36,114 nt of DNA from PGZG01 sp040235405 (GTDB taxonomy: Bacteria; Pseudomonadota; Gammaproteobacteria; Pseudomonadales; Alcanivoracaceae), in assembly GCA_040235405.1 (NCBI GenBank), contig JBECKT010000122.1, positions 1 to 36,114 of the forward strand, in the 5' to 3' direction. The translations under genes and the position numbers were made by a program. Below are positions 25,916 to 33,337 of the stretch, one piece after another. Position 1 is the first letter of the stretch, and each line of letters opens with the position of its first letter. The notes beneath the pieces are model-generated. The model ran no database searches. It was given only the letters and a program-made list of their open reading frames with translations, and was not told the DNA's origin.

Positions 25916-26769
25916 TAGCGGTTCAGTTCCAGATGCCGACATTGCACTTCCATCCCTGCGTTACTGAGGCGTTGCACCAGCGCTTCGACCATATACACCG
26001 AGCGGTGCTGGCCACCGGTACAACCGATTGCCACGGTCATGTAAGTGCGATCATTTTTTTCGTAGCGCGGCAGCCAGTCGTTAAGAAAATGGCTGATGTC
26101 ATCAAGCATCTGCGCGCTCTCGGTCTGTTGATCGAGATAACGCCGCACCGCATCGTCACGGCCGGTGAGCGGGCGCAATTCGGTGTGCCAGTAGGGGTTA
26201 GGCAGAACCCGCACATCAAATACCAGGTCGGCGTCGTGCGGCACACCACGCTTGTAGGCGAATGATTCAATCAACAGTGACAGCTTTTCCCGGCGCCTGG
26301 CCACCCGGTCACGGATCATGTCGCGCAGGGTATGCACATCCAGATGACTGGTGTCGATCACCAGATTGGCCAGCGCGCGGATACTGCCGAGCATTTCTGC
26401 TTCGCGGTCGATCGCTTCCACCAGCGACAGGTTGTCGTTGCTGAGCGGATGCTTGCGCCGGGTTGAGGAAAAGCGCTTTAGCAGGGTGTCATCATCCGCG
26501 TCCAGAAACACCACTTCGCTGGCCAAATTCAGGGCCTTGACCTGCTCAAGGATGTCGGGAAAGTCTTTCAGCTGATGCGGCAGGTTGCGGGCGTCAACGC
26601 CGACGGCGATGCGGTCGAGGTGGTGCTCTTCCCGTTGCAGCTGGTCTGCCAATGTCGGTAGCAGGCCGAGCGGAAGATTGTCGACGCAGTAATGACCAAG
26701 GTCTTCCAGCGCCTGAAGTGCGGTGGTTTTACCGGAGCCGGAACGGCCACTGAGGATGACCAGTTTCAT
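25915..26769 (-). CDS. rapZ: RNase adapter protein RapZ
   Basis: RapZ is an RNA-binding, nucleotide-binding protein. In E. coli it senses glucosamine-6-phosphate and guides RNase E to the sRNA GlmZ, adjusting GlmS synthesis. It has 284 residues. Walker A GRSGSGKT sits at residues 8-15. The C-terminal domain carries GCTGGQHRS at about 249-257, the phosphosugar and RNA-binding region. The ATG overlaps the ptsN stop (ATGA) and the stop overlaps the npr ATG. Whether GlmY/GlmZ-type sRNAs exist in this organism cannot be seen here. Confidence 0.96.
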   Translation of the reverse strand: MKLVILSGRSGSGKTTALQALEDLGHYCVDNLPLGLLPTLADQLQREEHHLDRIAVGVDARNLPHQLKDFPDILEQVKALNLASEVVFLDADDDTLLKRFSSTRRKHPLSNDNLSLVEAIDREAEMLGSIRALANLVIDTSHLDVHTLRDMIRDRVARRREKLSLLIESFAYKRGVPHDADLVFDVRVLPNPYWHTELRPLTGRDDAVRRYLDQQTESAQMLDDISHFLNDWLPRYEKNDRTYMTVAIGCTGGQHRSVYMVEALVQRLSNAGMEVQCRHLELNR

Positions 26770-27239
26770 GAGGCGAGCTGCAGTTCTTCTTCCGAGCTGG
26801 TGGCACGCTTGAACAGCTCCTCGGCGGAGCGGGCATCACGCAGCTTTTGGCGGAAGCCGGCCTCGTTGAACAGGGCGGCCAGATGGCTCAGGGTTTTCAG
26901 ATGTTGTTCGGGATTGTTTTCAGGCACCAGCAGGACAAACACCAGATCCACCGGTTTGCTGTCGATGCTTTCGAAATCAATTGGCTCCTCAAGCTGCAGC
27001 AACAGCCCGGTAGGCGCCTGACAGCTGGCAAGCCGGCAATGGGGAATGGCAATGCCTTCCCCGATGCCGGTGCTGCCGAGCCGTTCGCGAGCCACCAGCG
27101 CATCAAAAATCTGCTGTTCAGATAGGTCCTTGCAGGTTGCCGCAGCCATCTGCGCGGCCTGATCCAGCAGCCTTTTCTTGCTGACACCCGGAACCTGAAA
27201 ACGGGTGCGCTCCGGGGTTAGCAGCTCGCGTACTCTCAT
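26766..27239 (-). CDS. ptsN: Nitrogen-PTS enzyme IIA-Ntr
   Basis: This is the terminal acceptor of the nitrogen-related phosphotransferase chain. In its two phospho-states it regulates potassium transport, sigma factor use and other targets. It has 157 residues. The phospho-histidine is in GIGEGIAIPHCRL. The stretch VDLVFVLLVPENNPEQHLK is conserved in the family. The start is placed at the ATG at 27239 (MRVRELLTPER), which matches the family N terminus; a TTG four codons upstream (27251) would overlap the hpf stop. The 3' end overlaps rapZ by four bases. It sits downstream of rpoN and hpf as usual. Confidence 0.95.
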   Translation of the reverse strand: MRVRELLTPERTRFQVPGVSKKRLLDQAAQMAAATCKDLSEQQIFDALVARERLGSTGIGEGIAIPHCRLASCQAPTGLLLQLEEPIDFESIDSKPVDLVFVLLVPENNPEQHLKTLSHLAALFNEAGFRQKLRDARSAEELFKRATSSEEELQLAS

Positions 27240-27247
27240 GGTGATGT

Positions 27248-27547
27248 TCAATGTCCGTGTTGGCGGCTCACCGATTTTTCCTTGTGCTTCAGGATCTGTC
27301 GGTCGAGCTTGTCGGTGAGCAGGTCAATGGCGGCATACATGTCGCCGGCTTCGGCGGTGGCGAACAACTCGCCGCCGGTGATGCGAATGGTGGATTCTGC
27401 CTTATGGGTCTTCGGTTCGGGGGACAAAATAACGTGAATGCTGGTGATATGGTCGAAGTGGCGTTCCAGACGGGTGAATTTTTCGTTGACGTATTCGCGC
27501 AGGGCGTCGGTGATATCCAGGTGATGTCCGCTGATATTGATTTGCAT
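27248..27547 (-). CDS. hpf: Ribosome hibernation promoting factor (short HPF)
   Basis: HPF binds the 30S decoding centre and promotes 100S dimers of inactive ribosomes in stationary phase. It has 99 residues, the short form. MQINISGHHLDITDALREYV and EKFTRLERHFDHIT are the conserved beta-alpha start. The basic C-terminal half ends in KHKEKSVSRQHGH. The start is the ATG at 27547, with GAGGAG six bases upstream. It lies 40 bases after rpoN, its conserved partner gene. Confidence 0.95.
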   Translation of the reverse strand: MQINISGHHLDITDALREYVNEKFTRLERHFDHITSIHVILSPEPKTHKAESTIRITGGELFATAEAGDMYAAIDLLTDKLDRQILKHKEKSVSRQHGH

Positions 27548-27587
27548 GACGGGCTCCTCTTCCTGCCAGGGGTAACCGGCTTTCCAG

Positions 27588-29066
27588 TCAGACCAGACGT
27601 TTGCGATCACTGGAGGCCGGAATGCGCATCGCCTCCCGGTACTTGGCGACGGTGCGGCGGGCGACCTGGATACCCTGCTCGTTGAGCAAATCGGCCAGTT
27701 TGTTGTCACTGAGCGGTTTGCGGGCGTCCTCGGCCGCGACCAGCTTCTTGATAATGGCACGAATGGCGGTGCTTGAACATTCACCGCCGCCGTCTGTGCC
27801 CACATGACTTGAGAAAAAGTATTTCAGCTCGAACACACCCTTCGGGGTATGCATGTATTTCTGGTTGGTTACCCGGGAGATGGTTGACTCGTGCATGCCC
27901 ACGGCATCGGCGATTTCCGCCAGTACCAGCGGCTTCATGGCTTCCTCGCCATACTCGAAAAAGCCCTGCTGCACCTCGACGATGCGGGTCGACACCTTCA
28001 AAAGGGTTTCGTTGCGGCTCTGCAGGCTTTTCAGGAACCACTTGGCCTCTTGCAGCTGGGCCTTCAGATAACTGCCATCTTCTTCGCGGCGGGTGTGACG
28101 GATCATCCCGGCGTAATGGTCGTTAATCCGGACTTTCGGCATTGATTCCGGGTTCAGCTCCACCAGCCAGCGCTTGCCGCGCCGCGACACCACGACATCC
28201 GGCACCACGTACTCCGGATTGCTGTCACTGACCAGTTCGCCTGGCGCCGGGTTCAGGCCGCGGATCAACCGCATCACCTCGGAGAGCTGCTCGTCGCTCA
28301 GGTTCATGCGCCGGCGCAGGGTGTCAAAGTCACGTGATTCGAGCAGGTTAATGTGCTGGTTGACCAGCTGCAGGGCCTGACGCCGCCACGGCGTTTCCTC
28401 ATCAAGCAGGTTCAGCTGGATGCTCAGGCACTCGGCCAGATCTCTGGCCGCCACACCGGGCGGGTCGAAGTGCTGCAGCAGGTGCAGCACGGCGATGATT
28501 TCATCTTCCTCCGGGAACAGCGGGTCATCCGGGCGCAAATTCAGCGGCTGCACCGCAGCGCGGATGTCATCAAGGCTGTCGGTCAGGTAACCGCGCTCGT
28601 CGAGGGCGTCAATGATGGCCTCGGCGATGGCGTTGTCGGCATCGCTCAGGTGGGTCAGGTTGAGCTGCCAGAGCAGGTGCTGCTGGAATGATTCCGGCGT
28701 GGTGCTGCGTGCCTCCCAGCTGTCGCCGTCTTCATCGGTACCGCTACCGGCGCTGGCGCCGGTGCTGCTGCCGGGATAGGTCTCGTCCCAGTCGGTATCA
28801 ACCCGCAAGTCGTCGTCAAAATGATCGGTGGCGTCGAGGTCGAGTTCCTCGTGATCCTTGTCGGTGCTGGCCGGCGGCTCGGCCTCGGCGTCGCTGACGA
28901 AGCTGTCGGCCTCGTCTTCCAGTTCCAGAAGCGGGTTGGATTCCACCGTGTCCTGGATTTCCTGACGAAGATCGAGCGCAGACAATTGCAGCAGGCGAAT
29001 GGCCTGCTGCAATTGGGGAGTCATTTTCAGCTGTTGGCCAAGCTGGAGGTGAAGGCCTTGCTTCAT
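27588..29066 (-). CDS. rpoN: RNA polymerase sigma-54 factor
   Basis: Sigma-54 directs RNA polymerase to -24/-12 promoters and needs an ATP-driven activator. It has 492 residues. Region I starts MKQGLHLQLGQQLKMTPQL and is Gln/Leu-rich as expected. Region II (about 50-105) is strongly acidic. The core-binding and DNA-binding domains follow, with the RpoN box ARRTVAKYRE at about residues 469-478. The ATG at 29066 is chosen for the family N terminus. It lacks a clear Shine-Dalgarno sequence and overlaps, as ATGA, the end of a possible 42-codon frame that fills the gap after lptB, so coupled translation is possible. Confidence 0.98.
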   Translation of the reverse strand: MKQGLHLQLGQQLKMTPQLQQAIRLLQLSALDLRQEIQDTVESNPLLELEDEADSFVSDAEAEPPASTDKDHEELDLDATDHFDDDLRVDTDWDETYPGSSTGASAGSGTDEDGDSWEARSTTPESFQQHLLWQLNLTHLSDADNAIAEAIIDALDERGYLTDSLDDIRAAVQPLNLRPDDPLFPEEDEIIAVLHLLQHFDPPGVAARDLAECLSIQLNLLDEETPWRRQALQLVNQHINLLESRDFDTLRRRMNLSDEQLSEVMRLIRGLNPAPGELVSDSNPEYVVPDVVVSRRGKRWLVELNPESMPKVRINDHYAGMIRHTRREEDGSYLKAQLQEAKWFLKSLQSRNETLLKVSTRIVEVQQGFFEYGEEAMKPLVLAEIADAVGMHESTISRVTNQKYMHTPKGVFELKYFFSSHVGTDGGGECSSTAIRAIIKKLVAAEDARKPLSDNKLADLLNEQGIQVARRTVAKYREAMRIPASSDRKRLV

Positions 29067-29191
29067 GACTGCGATGCTGCCCGAAATGACATCATGGCGT
29101 GCAGCATAACAGCAACGCAATTTTCATGCCTATTCTTGAATGTGGCCCGCCGTTGTAGTAGCCATATGAGTAGCCATATGAGTAGCCACAT
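29063..29191 (-). CDS. Possible 42-residue leader ORF between lptB and rpoN
   Basis: An ATG 13 bases after the lptB stop opens a frame of 42 residues that ends in a TGA overlapping the rpoN ATG (ATGA). It begins MWLLIWLLIWLLQRR: the hydrophobic repeat is encoded by a 12-base tandem repeat made of CTA, CTC, ATA and TGG codons. CTA and ATA are usually rare in GC-rich gammaproteobacteria. The rest (residues 13-42) is unremarkable. There is no Shine-Dalgarno sequence, so it would depend on ribosomes finishing lptB. It might act as a leader that slows ribosomes before rpoN. It may equally be untranslated spacer, since this frame is also open through lptB. Confidence 0.35.
   Translation of the reverse strand: MWLLIWLLIWLLQRRATFKNRHENCVAVMLHAMMSFRAASQS
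29103..29111 (-). promoter_or_regulatory. Weak extended -10 element upstream of rpoN
   Basis: On the minus strand this reads TGTTATGCT, a TGn plus a four-of-six -10 match, about 37 bases before the rpoN ATG. No -35 is evident. It would give rpoN a promoter independent of the lpt genes, as known in other bacteria, but the match is weak. Confidence 0.25.
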
Positions 29192-29192
29192 G
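29157..29192 (-). repeat. Three tandem 12-bp repeats between lptB and rpoN
   Basis: On the plus strand AGTAGCCATATG occurs at 29157-29168 and 29169-29180, and as AGTAGCCACATG (one change) at 29181-29192. Each unit keeps the reading frame of the minus-strand 42-codon frame and encodes Trp-Leu-Leu-Ile. CATATG is itself a palindrome. Copy number could vary by slippage. Confidence 0.9.
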
Positions 29193-29204
29193 CCCGGAGA
29201 CGGG

Positions 29205-29930
29205 TTACAGGCGGAAATCGGCACCCAGGTAGACGTCACGAACCTGCTGGTTGGCCAGCACCGTGTGGGCGTCACCATTGGCAATAATATGGCCGGCGGA
29301 GACGATATAGGCGGTGTCACAGATATCCAGTGTTTCACGGACATTGTGGTCGGTAATGAGGACGCCGATGCCGCGTTCCTTGAGGTGGCGGATGATGCCC
29401 TTGATGTCGTTGACCGAGATCGGGTCAACCCCGGCGAACGGTTCATCCAGCAGCATGAAGGCCGGGTCACTGGCCAGACCGCGGGCAATTTCCGCACGCC
29501 GCCGCTCACCACCGGACAGGCTCATGCCAAGATTGTGACGCAGATGGGCGATGTGAAACTCTTCCAGCAGCTGCTCCATTCGCTCGACCCGCTGGGCCCG
29601 GCTCAGCTCATCGCGGGTTTCCAGAATTGCCATGATGTTGTCGGCCACCGACAGCCGCCGGAAGATGCTGGCTTCCTGCGGCAGATAGCCGATACCGCGG
29701 CGGGCGCGGCCATGCATCGGCAGCCGGGTAATGTCCTGACCGTTAATGATGATGCGGCCGGCATCGGCGGCCACCAGGCCGACAATCATGTAAAAGCAGG
29801 TGGTCTTGCCAGCGCCGTTCGGGCCAAGCAGGCCGACCACGCTGCCGGATTCAACCTCGATGGATACGTCCTCGATGATGCGCCGGCCCTTGTAGCTCTT
29901 GGCCAGATGTTCTGCGCGCAACAGGGTCAT
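29205..29930 (-). CDS. lptB: LPS export ABC transporter ATPase LptB
   Basis: LptB is the cytoplasmic ATPase that drives LPS extraction by LptFG and transport along LptC-LptA to the outer membrane. It has 241 residues. Walker A GPNGAGKTT lies at 36-44, the ABC signature LSGGERRR at 137-144 and Walker B FMLLDEPFAG from about 158, followed by the H-loop region ITDHNVRETL. The ATG at 29930 overlaps the lptA stop (ATGA). The permease subunits it serves are lptF and lptG at 6031-8210. Confidence 0.98.
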   Translation of the reverse strand: MTLLRAEHLAKSYKGRRIIEDVSIEVESGSVVGLLGPNGAGKTTCFYMIVGLVAADAGRIIINGQDITRLPMHGRARRGIGYLPQEASIFRRLSVADNIMAILETRDELSRAQRVERMEQLLEEFHIAHLRHNLGMSLSGGERRRAEIARGLASDPAFMLLDEPFAGVDPISVNDIKGIIRHLKERGIGVLITDHNVRETLDICDTAYIVSAGHIIANGDAHTVLANQQVRDVYLGADFRL

Positions 29931-30451
29931 GGGGCGGGTACTCCTTCTTCGGCGGGGATCACCAGACGGATGCGGCCATCACCATCGCCGTCGTCGTCAC
30001 CACCACGGGCGCTGATGCGCCGGCTATCCAGTTCGTAAATCAACTCGGCACCCTCGAAGGTGCGGCCAAGATGATTGATCCGAGCCTGCTTCGACAGCAG
30101 GATCCGGCGGCCTTTGATGTCATACACCAGCTTGCCGGCACGGGCGCTCAGGTCGCCACCATCAAGTAACTCAACCGGGCTGCCAGTGGCCTCGACTCTG
30201 CTTGGCTTGCCGTCTTTCAGGGTGATTTCGATGCGGTCCGCCTTCAGCGAACGCTGGCCCTGAATCAGTTCAGCATTGCCTTCGTAAAGGCCGGTGCCGT
30301 CCTGCTGGCTGAGGGTGGCGCGATCGGCCCGCAGGACAATTTCGCCTTCACCGGGGGCGCGCATACTTGGCACTGCTTCGGCGCCGACATGGGTAATCAG
30401 CAGCAGCGCAGCCAGGCCAGCCAGACGGCGAATGTCAGAGATCGACGGCAT
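29927..30451 (-). CDS. lptA: LPS transport periplasmic protein LptA
   Basis: LptA builds the periplasmic bridge that carries LPS from LptC to LptD. It has 174 residues including a signal peptide (about 1-26: positively charged start, LAGLAALLLITHVG core, cleavage probably after AEA). The OstA/LptA jellyroll follows: IVLRADRATLSQQDGTGLY, GNAELIQGQRSLKADRIEI. The C terminus has an unusual Asp/Gly-rich tract (GGDDDGDGDGR) before a short end. The start is the ATG at 30451, with GGAG eight bases upstream, overlapping lptC by 17 bases. Confidence 0.96.
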   Translation of the reverse strand: MPSISDIRRLAGLAALLLITHVGAEAVPSMRAPGEGEIVLRADRATLSQQDGTGLYEGNAELIQGQRSLKADRIEITLKDGKPSRVEATGSPVELLDGGDLSARAGKLVYDIKGRRILLSKQARINHLGRTFEGAELIYELDSRRISARGGDDDGDGDGRIRLVIPAEEGVPAP

Positions 30452-30986
30452 AACGGGTCTCCACTCCCTGCTGCATGTTGAGCTTGCCGGCAGCAATATC
30501 GGCATTCAGTGTTCCGGCCCGGGTGTGGCCGCCGGGATGGCGGATATCGACCGCTTCCGGCAGTTCGAGGCGTTGTTCCCGAACATGGTAGAGCAGTCGC
30601 GCTGTCTTCAGTACCACCGCAGAAGGACCATCGAGGCGCGCCTCAACGTTACCTTCCAGCAACAGCGAGCGGTTGTCCTGATCGACCTTGCCGCTGCCGG
30701 CTGATATTTGCCAGGTTTCGCGACTGGTATGCAGCTCAAGCCGGGGCTGGTCGAGCAGGGTGGCGCCGGCTCGCTCAAGATGCTCAATGCGGTCGGCGGT
30801 GACCCGGTATTCCAGATTGCCTGTTTCATCATAGGTGCTGAGATTGGCGCCGGTGAGAATAATGTCCGGGGCATTGGCGCTATCGGTTTCCGGTTTGACC
30901 CGGACATGATCCAGTTCGTTGAGCAACATCAGCACCAGCAGACCTACCACCAGAATACCGGCGATGCTGAGAAAGCCCTGGCGCAT
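30435..30986 (-). CDS. lptC: LPS transport protein LptC
   Basis: LptC is a bitopic inner-membrane protein that accepts LPS from LptFG and hands it to LptA. It has 183 residues. One N-terminal transmembrane helix (about 6-24, FLSIAGILVVGLLVLMLL) is followed by a periplasmic OstA-like domain (PDIILTGANLSTYDETGNLEYRV split over residues about 40-62, then repeated beta strands). The ATG at 30986 overlaps the kdsC TGA as TGATG; a GTG one codon upstream is possible. There is no strong ribosome binding site, consistent with translational coupling. Confidence 0.95.
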   Translation of the reverse strand: MRQGFLSIAGILVVGLLVLMLLNELDHVRVKPETDSANAPDIILTGANLSTYDETGNLEYRVTADRIEHLERAGATLLDQPRLELHTSRETWQISAGSGKVDQDNRSLLLEGNVEARLDGPSAVVLKTARLLYHVREQRLELPEAVDIRHPGGHTRAGTLNADIAAGKLNMQQGVETRYAVDL

Positions 30987-31516
30987 CACGGTTGCAGGGC
31001 TCCACGGGCATCAAGAATAAAGTCGCAGATTTCCCGCGCAGCACCTTCACCGCCGCGTGCATTGCTGATCAGATCAGCCACTGCTTTGGCGGACTGGTGC
31101 GCGTTCGGCACCGAGAACGCCAGTGCCGACCATTCCAGTGCCGGCACGTCCGGCAGGTCATCACCTGCATAACCACAGGCGGCCGCTGCCAGTCCCAGTT
31201 CGCTGGCCAGCGCTGCCAGTGCCACGCCCTTGTCCTCGCGGCCCTGAATGACGTGGCGGATGCCCAGCTCGCCGGCGCGGCGCAGCACCATCTCCGAACG
31301 CCGGCCGGTAATCAGGGCGACTTCAATGCCGGCCGCAGCAATCATTTTCAGGCCGTGGCCATCGAGGGTGTGAAAGGCCTTCAGCATTTCGCCGTCGGCG
31401 CCGTACCAGAGTCGGCCATCGGTAAGAATGCCATCGACATCAAAGGCCATCAGTTTCAGGCGGCGGGCGCTGGCGCGCAGGGTCAGCATCGAGATCGAAG
31501 CATCACGCAATTGCAT
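30986..31516 (-). CDS. kdsC: 3-deoxy-D-manno-octulosonate 8-phosphate phosphatase
   Basis: KdsC hydrolyses Kdo-8-phosphate to Kdo, the inner-core LPS sugar. It has 176 residues, a cap-less HAD phosphatase that works as a tetramer. The catalytic DxD is in AFDVDGILTDG (Asp26, Asp28). ALITGRRSEMV (motif II), the Lys in REDKGVAL and YAGDDLPDVPAL (motif IV) are all present. Its ATG overlaps the kdsD stop as TGATG, and its own stop overlaps lptC in the same way. Confidence 0.97.
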   Translation of the reverse strand: MQLRDASISMLTLRASARRLKLMAFDVDGILTDGRLWYGADGEMLKAFHTLDGHGLKMIAAAGIEVALITGRRSEMVLRRAGELGIRHVIQGREDKGVALAALASELGLAAAACGYAGDDLPDVPALEWSALAFSVPNAHQSAKAVADLISNARGGEGAAREICDFILDARGALQP

Positions 31517-32484
31517 CAGACCACTCCTGCTCGCAGCATATCGTGCATGTTCAGGGCGCCAATCGGCCGCTGTTGTTGGTCGCAGACAATCAGGCCGTTG
31601 ATCTTGCGGGTTTCCATGACTTGCAGTGCTTCTGCCGCCAGATGACCGCTCTCGATCGTCACCGGATGGCGGCTCATGACCTCGGCAATGGCCGCCTGAC
31701 GCACATCAACGCCGCGGTCGAGCATGCGGCGCAGATCACCGTCGGTGAAGATCCCGGCGAGCATGCCGTGCTGATCCAGCACTGTGGTCATACCCAGACC
31801 CTTGCGGGTCATTTCCAGCAGCGCTTCGGCCAGGCTGGCCGTCACCGGCACGGTTGGCAGGCGCTCGCCACTGTGCATCACATCATCCACCGACAGCAGT
31901 AGCCTTCGGCCCAGTGCGCCGCCCGGATGCGACAGGGCAAAGTCCTCGGCGGTAAAGCCGCGCGCTTCCAGCAGGGCAATGGCGAGGGCATCGCCCATGG
32001 CCAGTGCCGCCGTGGTGCTTGAGGTCGGCGCCAGATTCAGCGGGCAGGCCTCCTCGCGGGCGCTGACGTGCAGATGCACGTCAGCAAGGCGGGCGAGGGT
32101 AGAGTCGGGGCGGCCGGTCATGCCAATCAGGATCGCGCCCTTGCGCTTGATCACCGGCAGGATGGTCAGCACCTCGGCGGTCTCGCCGGAGTTGGACAAG
32201 GCGATCACCGCATCGTCACTGGTAATCATGCCGAGGTCGCCGTGCGAGGCTTCGGCCGGATGGACAAAGAAAGACGGGGTGCCGGTGCTGGCCAGGGTGG
32301 CGGCAATCTTGTTGCCGATATGGCCGGATTTGCCCATGCCGGTGACGATCACCCGGCCACGGCAGGCCAGCAGATGCTCGCAGGCCGCAGTAAAACTGCC
32401 GTCCACCGAGGCAATCAGCTCTGTCAGCGTCCGCGCTTCAACTTCCAGCACGCGCCGGGCAACGGCAATAAAATCCTGGCTCAT
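31516..32484 (-). CDS. kdsD: D-arabinose 5-phosphate isomerase
   Basis: KdsD converts ribulose 5-phosphate to arabinose 5-phosphate, the first step toward Kdo. It has 322 residues: an N-terminal SIS domain (about 35-180, with VIVTGMGKSGHIGNKIA and ALSNSGETAEV) and two CBS domains (about 205-262 and 270-322). The ATG at 32484 has a strong GAGGAG five bases upstream and a TATAAT box before it. It is the first gene of the long minus-strand kds-lpt-rpoN-pts operon. In Pseudomonas-type genomes mlaF would be its divergent neighbour; here it is mlaC. Confidence 0.97.
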   Translation of the reverse strand: MSQDFIAVARRVLEVEARTLTELIASVDGSFTAACEHLLACRGRVIVTGMGKSGHIGNKIAATLASTGTPSFFVHPAEASHGDLGMITSDDAVIALSNSGETAEVLTILPVIKRKGAILIGMTGRPDSTLARLADVHLHVSAREEACPLNLAPTSSTTAALAMGDALAIALLEARGFTAEDFALSHPGGALGRRLLLSVDDVMHSGERLPTVPVTASLAEALLEMTRKGLGMTTVLDQHGMLAGIFTDGDLRRMLDRGVDVRQAAIAEVMSRHPVTIESGHLAAEALQVMETRKINGLIVCDQQQRPIGALNMHDMLRAGVV

Positions 32485-32510
32485 GACGTCTCCTCGACCA
32501 ATGGCGGGCG

Positions 32511-32516
32511 ATTATA
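32511..32516 (-). promoter_or_regulatory. -10 box of the kdsD-lpt-rpoN operon
   Basis: On the minus strand this reads TATAAT, a perfect -10 box, about 27 bases before the kdsD ATG. At 17 bases upstream GCAACA gives only a three-of-six -35 match. The divergent gap to mlaC is 130 bases, so this is the natural place for the operon promoter. Confidence 0.6.
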
Positions 32517-32547
32517 CATGCTGTGGCGCCGGCTGTTGCAGGGAACC

Positions 32548-32577
32548 TTGTCCCGCACACCGTTTCAAACCGATACT
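32548..32577 (+). promoter_or_regulatory. Weak candidate promoter for mlaC
   Basis: TTGTCC (32548-32553) and GATACT (32572-32577), spaced by 18 bases, each match consensus in four of six positions. They would give a leader of about 30 bases before mlaC. Confidence 0.3.
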
Positions 32578-32614
32578 TGCCCCAATTGATGCCGGACACC
32601 GAGGAGATTGCGCC

Positions 32615-33268
32615 ATGCCGAGATTACTGACTGTGCTGCTTACGGCGCTGTTGTTCACATCCGCCACTCAGGCTACTGCCTCGGAGCAGGACCCGCACGC
32701 CATGCTGGAAACGGCCATTGAGCGCATGACCAAGCGCATCGACCAGGAACGGGGACGGCTCAAGGAAGACGAGCACTATGCCCGCAAGGTGGTCAACGAG
32801 GAGCTGGAAGGGCTGGTCGATTTCCGCCGCATTACCCAACTGGTGATGGGCAACTGGTTTGCCCCCTCCAGCCGCGAGCAGAAGCTGAAGTTCCTTGAAG
32901 TGTTCCGCGCCAGTCTGGTCAACACCTACTCCTCCGGCCTGACTCTGTATGAGGGACAGGAAGTGCGGGTATTGCCCGCTCGGGAAGGCGATATCAAGGC
33001 CGGTCGGGCCCGGGTCCGCACCGAAATCCAGACCGCCAGTGGCAAGATCGTGCCGGTATTTTTCAGCCTCTATCAGGGCAAGGAAGGCAACTGGCTGGTC
33101 GAGAACGTGATCGTCAACGGCCTCAATCTGGGCAGCACCTTCCGCACCCAGTTCGAGCAGTCGGCGCAGCAGTACGGTGGTGATCTCGATCGGGTGATCG
33201 CCAACTGGTCGTCGGAAATCGACGTCGAGACCGCCGAAGGTCCGGCCGAGGCAGCGGCCGCGCAGTAA
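32615..33268 (+). CDS. mlaC: MlaC/Ttg2D periplasmic phospholipid-binding protein
   Basis: MlaC is the soluble carrier that shuttles phospholipids between the outer-membrane MlaA complex and the inner-membrane MlaFEDB ABC complex. It has 217 residues. The signal peptide covers about 1-23 (LLTVLLTALLFTSATQATA). The family core is evident: a conserved segment around DFRRITQLVMGNWF, LVNTYSSGLTLYEGQ, VFFSLYQGKEGNWLVENVIV and NGLNLGSTFRTQFEQS. The ATG at 32615 has GAGGAG upstream; a much longer open frame upstream is antisense to kdsD and not real. Unusually, mlaF, mlaE and mlaD are not in front of it and mlaB does not follow; ibaG comes next after 69 bases. Confidence 0.95.
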   Translation: MPRLLTVLLTALLFTSATQATASEQDPHAMLETAIERMTKRIDQERGRLKEDEHYARKVVNEELEGLVDFRRITQLVMGNWFAPSSREQKLKFLEVFRASLVNTYSSGLTLYEGQEVRVLPAREGDIKAGRARVRTEIQTASGKIVPVFFSLYQGKEGNWLVENVIVNGLNLGSTFRTQFEQSAQQYGGDLDRVIANWSSEIDVETAEGPAEAAAAQ

Positions 33269-33337
33269 CCGTGCGGCCGGCCTGATTTTTGCCGGCAAAC
33301 CCCGTACAATCGGCGCCTTTCCCGAGCAGGAGTCCGC

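Noticed and set aside
28821..30038. 405-residue plus-strand frame across rpoN, the gap and lptB
   Set aside because: It runs antisense to two well-supported genes and shows no motif.
33269..33337. TTTGCCGGCAAA palindrome after mlaC as a terminator
   Set aside because: The T residues lie inside the palindrome and loop rather than after a stem, so it does not look like a terminator.
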